Assembly (NCBI GenBank): GCA_963920705.1 | Contig: CAWUCO010000207.1 | Coordinates: 2,294,001 to 2,358,000, forward strand | Source of the DNA: Odiellus spinosus | Taxonomy: Eukaryota; Arthropoda; Arachnida; Opiliones; Phalangiidae | Direction of reading: 5' to 3' | DNA length: 64,000 nt | Shown: positions 10,530 through 20,338 of the stretch, piece after piece | How positions within the stretch are numbered: the stretch's first letter is position 1 | How the letters are laid out: every line of letters begins with the position of its first letter | Translations under genes and position numbers: made by a program | Notes under the pieces: model-generated | Told to the model about the DNA's origin: nothing | The model's input: the letters and a program-made list of their open reading frames with translations, nothing else | Database searches by the model: none

Positions 10530-11845
10530 ATTAAGTGATTTTTGCTAAAAATGAAAAATATGTCTTCTGGGCTAAAAATAATAAATGCGGCTATTTTGGC
10601 TTAAATCGGAAAATGAGGCTATTTTGGCTTAAATCGGAAAATGAGGCTATTTTGGCTTAAATCGGAAAATGAGGTTATTTGAACTAAAAATGAAAAATGT
10701 GGTTATTATTGTTTAAAACGAAAAATGACGATAGTTTACCTTAAAATGAAAATTAGGTTATTTCGTCTAGAAACCAAGAATTAAGTGATTGTTGCTAAAA
10801 ATGAAAAATATGTCTTCTGGGCTAAAAATAATAAATGCGGCTATTTTGGCTTAAATCGGAAAATGAGGTTATTTGAGCTAAAAATGAAAAATGTGGTTAT
10901 TATTGTTTAAAACGAAAAATGACGATAGTTTGCCTTAAAATGAAAATTAGGTTATCTCTTCTAGAAACCAAAAATTAAGTGATTTTTGCTAAAAATGAAA
11001 AATATGTCTTCTGGGCTAAAAATAATAAATAAGGCTATTTTGGCTTAAATCGGAAAATGAGGTTATTTGAGCTAAAAATGAAAAATGTGGTTATTATTGT
11101 TTAACCACATATAGACGATAGTTTGCCTTAAAATGAAAATTAGGTTATCTCGTCTAGAAACCAAAAATTAATTGATTTTTGCTAAAACTGAAAAATAGAT
11201 CTTCTGGGCTCTAAATAATAAATGAGGCTATTTTGGCTTAAAACAAAAAAGCAGATTATTTGAGCTAAAAATGAAAAATGTGGTTATTATTGTTTAAAAC
11301 GAAAAAGGACGATAGTTTGCCTTAAAATGAAAATTAGGTTATCTCGTCTAGAAACCAAAAATTAAGTGATTTTTGCAAAAAATGAAAAATATGTCTTCTG
11401 GGCTAAAAATAATAAATGCGGCTATTTTGGCTTAAATCGGAAAATGAGGTTATTTGAGCTAAAAATGAAAAATGTGGTTATTATTGTTTAAAACGAAAAA
11501 TGACGATAGTTTACCTTAAAATGAAAATTAGGTTATTTCGTCTAGAAACCAAGAATTAAGTGATTGTTGCTAAAAATGAAAAATATGTCTTCTGGGCTAA
11601 AAATAATAAATGAGGCTACTTTGGCTTAAAACAAAAAAAAGGGTTATTTGAACTAAAAATGAAAAATGTGGTTATTATTGTTTAAAACGAAAAATGACGA
11701 TAGTTTGCCTTAAAATGAAAATTAGGTTATCTCTTCTAGAAACCAAAAATTAAGTGATTTTTGCTAAAAATGAAAAATATGTCTTCTGGGCTAAAAATAA
11801 TAAATGCGGCTATTTTGGCTTAAATCGGAAAATGAGGTTATTTGA
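10530..11845 (+). repeat. Segment with a direct copy 41 kb downstream
   Basis: About 1.3 kb whose ordered variants recur at 51595-52910: s7 triplet (10587/51652), s4 ctcttctag, the rare gtttaaccacatatagacg (ttaacc at 11101/52166), gggctctaaat, gcagatt, tttgcaaaaaatg, and an A-run followed by gggttatttgaac. Triplet and ttaacc both give an offset of exactly 41,065 bp. Edges are estimated from where the s4 and s1 variants stop agreeing. Confidence 0.82.
10587..10670 (+). repeat. s7 x3, second 637-bp unit
   Basis: Three s7 copies exactly 637 bp after the previous run. It also corresponds to 51652-51735 at an offset of 41,065 bp. Confidence 0.93.
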
Positions 11846-12027
11846 GCTAAAAATGAAAAATATGTCTTCTGGGCTAAAAATAATAAATGCGGCTATTTTG
11901 GCTTAAATCGGAAAATGAGGTTATTTGAGCTAAAAATGAAAAATATGTCTTCTGGGCTAAAAATAATAAATGCGGCTATTTTGGCTTAAATCGGAAAATG
12001 AGGTTATTTGAGCTAAAAATGAAAAAT
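11779..12027 (+). repeat. Three 83-bp short monomers (s6-s7-s1)
   Basis: The units 11779-11861, 11862-11944 and 11945-12027 each hold only s6, s7 and s1. s1 is followed directly by s6 because its tail aaaatgaaaaat equals that of s5. Subunits s2 to s5 are therefore skipped twice, and the normal order resumes with s2 at 12028. This is the shortest-period segment in the array apart from the s7 runs. Confidence 0.9.
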
Positions 12028-12553
12028 GTGGTTATTATTGTTTAAAACGAAAAATGACGATAGTTTGCCTTAAAATGAAAATTAGGTTATCTCGTCTAGA
12101 AACCAAAAATTAAGTGATTTTTGCTAAAACTGACAAATAGATCTTCTGGGCTAAAAATAATAAATGAGGCTATTTTGGCTTAAAACAAAAAAGCAGGTTA
12201 TTTGAGCTAAAAATGAAAAATGTGGTTATTATTGTTGAAAACGAAAAAGGACGATAGTTTGCCTTAAAATGAAAATTAGGTTATTTTGTCTTTTAACCAA
12301 AAATTAAGTGATTTTTGCTAAAAATGAAAAATATGTCTTCTGGGCTAAAAATAATAAATGCGGCTATTTTGGCTTAAATCGGAAAATGAGGTTATTTGAG
12401 CTAAAAATGAAAAATGTGGTTATTATTGTTTAAAACGAAAAAGGACGATAGTTTGCCTTAAAATGAAAATTAGGTTATCTCGTCTAGAAACCAAAAATTA
12501 AGTGATTTTTGCTAAAAATGAAAAATATGTCTTCTGGGCTAAAAATAATAAAT

Positions 12554-12609
12554 GCGGCTATTTTGGCTTAAATCGGAAAATGAGGCTATTTTGGCTTAAA
12601 TCGGAAAAT
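12554..12609 (+). repeat. s7 x2
   Basis: Two s7 copies, 56 bp, in the usual gcgg then gagg order. Confidence 0.92.
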
Positions 12610-12904
12610 GAGGTTATTTGAACTAAAAATGAAAAATGTGGTTATTATTGTTTAAAACGAAAAATGACGATAGTTTACCTTAAAATGAAAATTAGGTTAT
12701 TTCGTCTAGAAACCAAGAATTAAGTGATTGTTGCTAAAAATGAAAAATATGTCTTCTGGGCTAAAAATAATAAATGCGGCTATTTTGGCTTAAATCGGAA
12801 AATGAGGTTATTTGAGCTAAAAATGAAAAATGTGGTTATTATTGTTTAAAACGAAAAATGACGATAGTTTGCCTTAAAATGAAAATTAGGTTATCTCTTC
12901 TAGA

Positions 12905-13043
12905 AACCAAAAATTAAGTGATTTTTGCTAAAAATGAAAAATATGTCTTCTGGGCTAAAAATAATAAATAAGGCTATTATTTATTATTTTTAGCCCAGAA
13001 GACATATTTTTCATTTTTAGCAAAAATCACTTAATTTTTGGTT
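12905..13043. repeat. Perfect 65-bp palindrome with 9-bp loop at the B/C switch
   Basis: Arm 12905-12969 and arm 12979-13043 are exact reverse complements. The loop aaggctatt is at 12970-12978. The join puts the start of a forward s7 (ggctatt) against a reversed s6 (atttattattttt), with no overlap at the breakpoint. Just outside the arms the sides differ (tctagaagag read from the left against aaaagacgaa on the right). They are thus different monomer variants, not a simple copy of one strand folded back. A 65-bp stem can extrude as a cruciform or hairpin, and such sites also invite assembly and library artefacts. Confidence 0.93.
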
Positions 13044-14666
13044 AAAAGACGAAATAACCTAATTTTCATTTTAAGGCAAACTATCGTCCTTTTTCGTTTT
13101 CAACAATAATAACCACATTTTTCATTTTTAGCTCAAATAACCTCATTTTCCGATTTAAGCCAAAATAGCCGCATTTATTATTTTTAGCCCAGAAGACATA
13201 TTTTTCATTTTTAGCAACAATCACTTAATTCTTGGTTTCTAGCCGAAATAACCTAATTTTCATTTTAAGGCAAACTATCGTCCTTTTTCGTTTTCAACAA
13301 TAATAACCACATTTTTCATTTTTAGCTCAAATAACCTGCTTTTTTTTTTAAGCCAAAATAGCCTCATTTATTATTTTTAGCCCAGAAGATCTATTTTTCA
13401 GTTTTAGCAAAAATCAGTTAATTTTTGGTTTCTAGACGAGATAACCTAATTTTCATTTTAAGGCAAACTATCGTCATTTTTCGTTTTAAACAATAATAAC
13501 CACATTTTTCATTTTTAGCTCAAATAACCTCATTTTCCGATTTAAGCCAAAATAGCCGCATTTATTATTTTTAGCCCAGAAGACATATTTTTCATTTTTA
13601 GCAACAATCACTTAATTCTTGGTTTCTAGCCGAAATAACCTAATTTTCATTTTAAGGCAAACTATCGTCCTTTTTCGTTTTAAACAATAATAACCACATT
13701 TTTCATTTTTAGTTCAAATAACCTCATTTTCCGATTTAAGCCAAAATAGCCGCATTTATTATTTTTAGCCCAGAAGACATATTTTTCATTTTTAGCAAAA
13801 ATCACTTAATTTTTGGTTTCTAGACGAGATAACCTAATTTTCATTTTAAGGCAAACTATCGTCCTTTTTCGTTTTAAACAATAATAACCACATTTTTCAT
13901 TTTTAGCTCAAATAACCTCATTTTCCGATTTAAGCCAAAATAGCCGCATTTATTATTTTTAGCCCAGAAGACATATTTTTCATTTTTAGCAAAAATCACT
14001 TAATTTTTGGTTAAAAGACGAAATAACCTAATTTTCATTTTAAGGCAAACTATCGTCCTTTTTCGTTTTCAACAATAATAACCACATTTTTCATTTTTAG
14101 CTCAAATAACCTGCTTTTTTGTTTTAAGCCAAAATAGCCTCATTTATTATTTTTAGCCCAGAAGATCTATTTTTCAGTTTTAGCAAAAATCACTTAATTT
14201 TTGGTTTCTAGACGAGATAACCTAATTTTCATTTTAAGGCAAACTATCGTCATTTTTCGTTTTAAACAATAATAACCACATTTTTCATTTTTAGCTCAAA
14301 TAACCTCATTTTCCGATTTAAGCCAAAATAGCCGCATTTATTATTTTTAGCCCAGAAGACATATTTTTCATTTTTAGCAAAAATCACTTAATTTTTGGTT
14401 TCTAGAAGAGATAACCTAATTTTCATTTTAAGGCAAACTATCGTCATTTTTCGTTTTAAACAATAATAACCACATTTTTCATTTTTAGTTCAAATAACCT
14501 TTTTTTTTGTTTTAAGCCAAAGTAGCCTCATTTATTATTTTTAGCCCAGAAGACATATTTTTCATTTTTAGCAACAATCACTTAATTCTTGGTTTCTAGT
14601 CGAGATAACCTAATTTTCATTTTAAGGCAAACTATCGTCATTTTTCGTTTTAAATAATAATAACCA

Positions 14667-14674
14667 CATCTTTC
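14667..14674 (-). repeat. Duplicated-s2 tag (catctttc)
   Basis: This string marks the join between two consecutive s2 subunits, both of the attatttaaaacg form when read on the minus strand. It pairs with 31885 in the inverted arm. It lies 1,192 bp from the next tag at 15859, the same spacing as 30693 to 31885 in block D. Confidence 0.92.
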
Positions 14675-15858
14675 GTTTTAAATAATAATAACCACATTTT
14701 TCATTTTTAGCTCAAATAACCTCATTTTCCGATTTAAGCCAAAATAGCCGCATTTATTATTTTTAGCCCAGAAGACATATTTTTCATTTTTAGCAAAAAT
14801 CACTTAATTTTTGGTTTCTAGACGAGATAACCTAATTTTCATTTTAAGGCAAACTATCGTCCTTTTTCGTTTTAAACAATAATAACCACATTTTTCATTT
14901 TTAGCTCAAATAACCTCATTTTCCGATTTAAGCCAAAATAGCCGCATTTATTATTTTTAGCCCAGAAGACATATTTTTCATTTTTAGCAAAAATCACTTA
15001 ATTTTTGGTTTCTAGACGAGATAACCTAATTTTCATTTTAAGGCAAACTATCGTCCTTTTTCGTTTTAAACAATAATAACCACATTTTTCATTTTTAGCT
15101 CAAATAACCTCATTTTCCGATTTAAGCCAAAATAGCCGCATTTATAATTTTTAGCCCAGAAGACATATTTTTCATTTTTAGCAAAAATCACTTAATTTTT
15201 GGTTAAAAGACGAAATAACCTATTTTTCATTTTAAGGCAAACTATCGTCCTTTTTCGTTTTCAACAATAATAACCACATTTTTCATTTTTAGCTCAAATA
15301 ACCTGCTTTTTTGTTTTAAGCCAAAATAGCCTCATTTATTATTTTTAGCCCAGAAGATCTATTTTTCAGTTTTAGCAAAAATCACTTAATTTTTGGTTTC
15401 TAGACGAGATAACCTAATTTTCATTTTAAGGCAAACTATCGTCATTTTTCGTTTTAAACAATAATAACCACATTTTTCATTTTTAGCTCAAATAACCTCA
15501 TTTTCCGATTTAAGCCAAAATAGCCGCATTTATTATTTTTAGCCCAGAAGACATATTTTTCATTTTTAGCAAAAATCACTTAATTTTTGGTTTCTAGAAG
15601 AGATAACCTAATTTTCATTTTAAGGCAAACTATCGTCATTTTTCGTTTTAAACAATAATAACCACATTTTTCATTTTTAGTTCAAATAACCTTTTTTTTT
15701 GTTTTAAGCCAAAGTAGCCTCATTTATTATTTTTAGCCCAGAAGACATATTTTTCATTTTTAGCAACAATCACTTAATTCTTGGTTTCTAGTCGAGATAA
15801 CCTAATTTTCATTTTAAGGCAAACTATCGTCATTTTTCGTTTTAAATAATAATAACCA

Positions 15859-15866
15859 CATCTTTC
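15859..15866 (-). repeat. Duplicated-s2 tag (catctttc)
   Basis: Second duplicated s2 in block C, paired with 26811 in the right arm and, through the 3,882-bp duplication, with 30693. Confidence 0.92.
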
Positions 15867-16885
15867 GTTTTAAATAATAATAACCACATTTTTCATTTTT
15901 AGCTCAAATAACCTCATTTTCCGATTTAAGCCAAAATAGCCGCATTTATTATTTTTAGCCCAGAAGACATATTTTTCATTTTTAGCAAAAATCACTTAAT
16001 TTTTGGTTTCTAGAAGAGATAACCTAATTTTCATTTTAAGGCAAACTATCGTCCTTTTTCGTTTTCAACAATAATAACCACATTTTTCATTTTTAGCTCA
16101 AATAACCTGCTTTTTTGTTTTAAGCCAAAATAGCCTCATTTATTATTTTTAGCCCAGAAGATCTATTTTTCAGTTTTAGCAAAAATCACTTAATTTTTGG
16201 TTTCTAGACGAGATAACCTAATTTTCATTTTAAGGCAAACTATCGTCATTTTTCGTTTTAAATAATAATAACCACATTTTTCATTTTTAGCTCAAATAAC
16301 CTCATTTTCCGATTTAAGCCAAAATAGCCGCATTTATTATTTTTAGCCCAGAAGACATATTTTTCATTTTTAGCAAAAATCACTTAATTTTTGGTTTCTA
16401 GAAGAGATAACCTAATTTTCATTTTAAGGCACACTATCGTCCTTTTTCGTTTTCAACAATAGTAACCACATTTTTCATTTTTAGCTCAAATAACCTGCTT
16501 TTTTGTTTTAAGCCAAAATAGCCTCATTTATTATTTTTAGCCCAGAAGATCTATTTTTCAGTTTTAGCAAAAATCACTTAATTTTTGGTTTCTAGACGAG
16601 ATAACCTAATTTTCATTTTAAGGCAAACTATCGTCATTTTTCATTTTAAACAATAATAACCACATTTTTCATTTTTAGCTCAAATAATCTCATTTTCCGA
16701 TTTAAGCCAAAATAGCCGCATTTATTATTTTTAGCCCAGAAGACATATTTTTCATTTTTAGCAAAAATCACTTAATTTTTGGTTTCTAGAAGAGATAACC
16801 TAATTTTCATTTTAAGGCAAACTATCGTCATTTTTCGTTTTAAACAATAATAACCACATTTTTCATTTTTTGTTCAAATAACCTC

Positions 16886-16997
16886 ATTTTCCGATTTAAG
16901 CCAAAATAGCCTCATTTTCCGATTTAAGCCAAAATAGCCTCATTTTCCGATTTAAGCCAAAATAGCCTCATTTTCCGATTTAAGCCAAAATAGCCGC
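16886..16997 (-). repeat. s7 x4
   Basis: Four s7 copies, 112 bp. The mirrored run at 25708-25791 has only three, which is the single 28-bp length difference noticed between the arms. The neighbouring s1 has a private change (tttttgttcaaat), also present in the mirror as gaacaaaaaatg. Confidence 0.93.
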
Positions 16998-17745
16998 ATT
17001 TATTATTTTTAGCCCAGAAGACATATTTTTCATTTTTAGCAAAAATCACTTAATTTTTGGTTTCTAGACGAGATAACCTAATTTTCATTTTAAGGCAAAC
17101 TATCGTCCTTTTTCGTTTTAAACAATAATAACCACATTTTTCATTTTTAGCTCAAATAACCTCATTTTCCGATTTAAGCCAAAGTAGCCTCATTTATTAT
17201 TTTTAGCCCAGAAGACATATTTTTCATTTTTAGCAACAATCACTTAATTCTTGGTTTCTAGCCGAAATAACCTAATTTTCATTTTAAGGCAAACTATCGT
17301 CATTTTTCGTTTTAAACAATAATAACCACATTTTTCATTTTTAGCTCAAATAACCTCATTTTCCGATTTAAGCCAAAATAGCCGCATTTATTATTTTTAG
17401 CCCAGAAGACATATTTTTCATTTTTTGCCAAAATCACTTAATTTTTGGTTTCTAGACGAGATAACCTAATTTTCATTTTAAGGCAAACTATCGTCCTTTT
17501 TCGTTTTAAACAATAATAACCACATTTTTCATTTTTAGCTCAAATAATCTGCTTTTTTGTTTTAAGCCAAAATAGCCTCATTTATTATTTATAGCCCAGA
17601 AGATCTATTTTTCAGTTTTAGCAAAAATCACTTAATTTTTGGTTTCTAGACGAGATAACCTAATTTTCATTTTAAGGCAAACTATCGTCATTTTTCGTTT
17701 TAAACAATAATAACCACATTTTTCATTTTTAGTTCAAATAACCTC

Positions 17746-17885
17746 ATTTTCCGATTTAAGCCAAAATAGCCTCATTTTCCGATTTAAGCCAAAATAGCCT
17801 CATTTTCCGATTTAAGCCAAAATAGCCTCATTTTCCGATTTAAGCCAAAATAGCCTCATTTTCCGATTTAAGCCAAAATAGCCTC
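17746..17885 (-). repeat. s7 x5
   Basis: Five s7 copies, 140 bp, mirrored exactly by 24820-24959. Together with 24820 and 28702 it is the longest s7 run found. Confidence 0.94.
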
Positions 17886-19797
17886 ATTTATTATTTTTAG
17901 CCCAGAAGACATATTTTTCATTTTTAGCAAAAATCACTTAATTTTTGGTTTCTAGAAGAGATAACCTAATTTTCATTTTAAGGCAAACTATCGTCATTTT
18001 TCGTTTTAAACAATAATAACCACATTTTTCATTTTTAGCTCAAATAACCTCATTTTCCGATTTAAGCCAAAATAGCCGCATTTATTATTTTTAGCCCAGA
18101 AGACATATTTTTCATTTTTAGCAACAATCACTTAATTCTTGGTTTCTAGCCGAAATAACCTAATTTTCATTTTAAGGCAAACTATCGTCCTTTTTCGTTT
18201 TAAACAATAATAACCACATTTTTCATTTTTAGTTCAAATAACCTCATTTTCCGATTTAAGCCAAAATAGCCGCATTTATTATTTTAAGCCCAGAAGACAT
18301 ATTTTTCATTTTTAGCAAAAATCACTTAATTTTTGGTTTCTAGACGAGATAACCTAATTTTCATTTTAAGGCAAACTATCGTCCTTTTTCGTTTTAAACA
18401 ATAATAACCACATTTTTCATTTTTAGCTCAAATAACCTCATTTTCCGATTTAAGCCAAAATAGCCGCATTTATTATTTTTAGCCCAGAAGACATATTTTT
18501 CATTTTTAGCAACAATCACTTAATTCTTGGTTTCTAGCCGAAATAACCTAATTTTCATTTTAAGGCAAACTATCGTCCTTTTTCGTTTTAAACAATAATA
18601 ACCACATTTTTCATTTTTAGTTCAAATAACCTCATTTTCCGATTTAAGCCAAAATAGCCGCATTTATTATTTTTAGCCCAGAAGACATATTTTTCATTTT
18701 TAGCAAAAATCACTTAATTTTTGGTTTCTAGACGAGATAACCTAATTTTCATTTTAAGGCAAACTATCGTCCTTTTTCGTTTTAAACAATAATAACCACA
18801 TTTTTCATTTTTAGCTCAAATAACCTCATTTTCCGATTTAAGCCAAAATAGCCGCATTTATTATTTTTAGCCCAGAAGACATATTTTTCATTTTTAGCAA
18901 AAATCACTTAATTTTTGGTTAAAAGACGAAATAACCTAATTTTCATTTTAAGGCAAACTATCGTCCTTTTTCGTTTTCAACAATAATAACCACATTTTTC
19001 ATTTTTAGCTCAAATAACCTGCTTTTTTGTTTTAAGCCAAAATAGCCTCATTTATTATTTTTAGCCCAGAAGATCTATTTTTCAGTTTTAGCAAAAATCA
19101 CTTAATTTTTGGTTTCTAGACGAGATAACCTAATTTTAATTTTAAGGCAAACTATCGTCATTTTTCGTTTTAAACAATAATAACCACATTTTTCATTTTT
19201 AGCTCAAATAACCTCATTTTCCGATTTAAGCCAAAATAGCCGCATTTATTATTTTTAGCCCAGAAGACATATTTTTCATTTTTAGCAACAATCACTTAAT
19301 TCTTGGTTTCTAGACGAAATAACCTTATTTTCATTTTAAGGTAAACTATCGTCATTTTTCGTTTTAAACAATAATAACCACATTTTTCATTTTTAGCTCA
19401 AATAACCTCATTTTCCGATTTAAGCCAAAATAGCCACATTTATTATTTTTAGCCCAGAAGACATATTTTTCATTTTTAGCAACAATCACTTATTTCTTGG
19501 TTTCTAGACGAAATAACCTTATTTTCATTTTAAGGTAAACTATCGTCATTTTTCGTTTTAAACAATAATAACCACATTTTTCATTTTTAGCTCAAATAAC
19601 CTCATTTTCCGATTTAAGCCAAAATAGCCGCATTTATTATTTTTAGCCCAGAAGACATATTTTTCATTTTTAGCAAAAATCACTTAATTTTTGGTTAAAA
19701 GACGAGATAACCTAATTTTCATTTTAAGGCAAACTATCGTCCTTTTTCGTTTTAAACAATAATAACCACATTTTTCATTTTTAGTTCAAATAACCTC

Positions 19798-19909
19798 ATT
19801 TTCCGATTTAAGCCAAATAAGCCTCATTTTCCGATTTAAGCCAAAATAGCCTCATTTTCCGATTTAAGCCAAAATAGCCTCATTTTCCGATTTAAGCCAA
19901 AATAGCCTC
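19798..19909 (-). repeat. s7 x4 with a marker copy
   Basis: Four s7 copies, 112 bp. One copy has gccaaataagcc instead of gccaaaatagcc. The mirror run 22796-22907 carries the same change in the matching copy (aggcttatttggc), which fixes the alignment of the two arms. Confidence 0.94.
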
Positions 19910-19952
19910 ATTTATTATTTTTAGCCCAGAAGACATATTTTTCATTTTTAGC

Positions 19953-19956
19953 AAAA
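19953..19956. other. C/D orientation switch at aaaa microhomology
   Basis: A reversed s5 (tttttagcaaaa) continues as a forward s3/s4 (aaaatgaaaattagg). The four A bases fit both sides. There is no palindrome here: the next forward copy of the left flank begins 2.8 kb away at 22749. Confidence 0.88.
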
Positions 19957-20113
19957 TGAAAATTAGGTTATCTCGTCTAGAAACCAAAAATTAAGTGATT
20001 TTTGCTAAAAATGAAAAATATGTCTTCTGGGCTAAAAATAATAAATGCGGCTATTTTGGCTTAAATCGGAAAATGAGGTTATTTGAGCTAAAAATGAAAA
20101 ATGTGGTTATTAT

Positions 20114-20201
20114 AGACTTTTTGCCGCGCCTTATGAAGGGGCTACCATTTTTTCCGTTCCCCTTATTTCCGATCCCCCAATCCACCATTTTGGTCACCAA
20201 G
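20114..20201 (+). repeat. Left terminal inverted repeat of the MITE
   Basis: 88 bp beginning agactttttgccg and ending gtcaccaag. The first 13 bases and the inner gtcaccaag match the right arm perfectly. Differences cluster in the middle. Confidence 0.88.
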
Positions 20202-20250
20202 GAACGAGATGATTGTTTTTTTGGTAGGCAGAGCCACTACCTCCTCGATT

Positions 20251-20338
20251 CTTGGTGACAAAAATGGCGGATTGGGGGGCGGAAGTATGAGGAACGGGCA
20301 AAATGGTAGCCCCCTTCATAAGGCTCGGCAAAAAGTCT
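20251..20338 (-). repeat. Right terminal inverted repeat of the MITE
   Basis: 88 bp beginning cttggtgac and ending cggcaaaaagtct. It has one more G in the ggggg run and one base fewer in the C-run counterpart than the left arm, so both arms have equal length. Confidence 0.88.

Larger units (their letters stand above)
9521..10954 (+). repeat. 637-bp tandem duplication (about 2.25 copies)
   Basis: Sequence matches itself at an offset of 637 bp from about 9521 to 10954. Markers are taactg (9702 and 10339) and the s7 triplets (9950 and 10587). The unit is three monomers plus two extra s7 copies, minus one base in an s7 A-run (582 + 56 - 1). The taactg form of s5 appears again at 8290, 40708, 43839 and elsewhere, marking one monomer lineage. 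Confidence 0.85.
7986..12978 (+). repeat. Block B2: beta-type satellite, forward
   Basis: About 25 forward monomers of the beta type, with local s7 expansions (8926, 9950, 10587, 12554), a 637-bp tandem duplication and an 83-bp short-period run. The rare variant gtttaaccacatatagacg, replacing the end of s2, occurs here near 9246 and 11099. Both times it is followed by gggctctaaat and gcagattattt, so the three changes travel as one haplotype. Four-letter variants of s4 (ctcgtctag, ctcttctag, ttcgtctttt, ttcgtctag) alternate, as in block D. Confidence 0.9.
12979..19952 (-). repeat. Block C: beta-type satellite, reverse orientation
   Basis: About 34 monomers reading on the minus strand, of the same beta type as B2 and D. 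It holds s7 runs of 4, 5 and 4 copies (16886, 17746, 19798) and two duplicated-s2 tags (14667, 15859). Almost all of it from about 14030 onward is mirrored in block D. The first kilobase carries the cagtta variant (13415) that mirrors taactg of block B. No gene is seen in it. Confidence 0.92.
14030..19956 (-). repeat. Left arm of the large C/D inverted duplication
   Basis: About 5.9 kb repeated in reverse at 22749-32530. Paired landmarks add to a constant coordinate sum. The sum is 42705 for the s7 runs (19798-19909 with 22796-22907, 17746-17885 with 24820-24959) and for gcc 17427-17429 with ggc 25276-25278. It is 42677 after a 28-bp copy-number difference, for example catctttc 15859 with gaaagatg 26811. 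It is 46559 beyond a 3,882-bp insertion in the right arm, as at 14667 with 31885. Only a few point differences were noticed, among them ttactattg/ttattattg near 16461 and one near 15220. The arm ends exactly at the C/D junction. Confidence 0.93.
20114..20338. mobile_element. MITE-like inverted-repeat element, 225 bp
   Basis: This non-satellite insertion splits an s2 subunit. Its two 88-bp arms (20114-20201 and 20251-20338) are reverse complements with about 11 differences by hand alignment, and 49 bp of unique sequence separates them. The termini read agactttttgccg inward. It is visibly richer in GC than the satellite, with runs such as gatcccccaatcc. An uninterrupted s2 reads gtggttattattgttt, so the target duplication is 2-3 bp (AT or TAT, ambiguous because the site is itself a short repeat). 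It has no room for a transposase, so it must be non-autonomous. The superfamily is not determined: a TA-type (Tc1/mariner-like) or 3-bp type (PIF/Harbinger-like) are candidates only. Near-complete arms and a clean site suggest a fairly recent insertion. Confidence 0.87.

Noticed and set aside
12905..13043. Rho-independent terminator or structured RNA gene at the palindrome
   Set aside because: The stem is satellite sequence on both sides, AT-rich, with no transcription unit nearby. It is explained by the orientation switch.
20114..20338. Assigning the MITE to a named family
   Set aside because: The terminal sequence agactttttgccg is not one I recognise, and the target duplication is ambiguous. 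Any name would be a guess.
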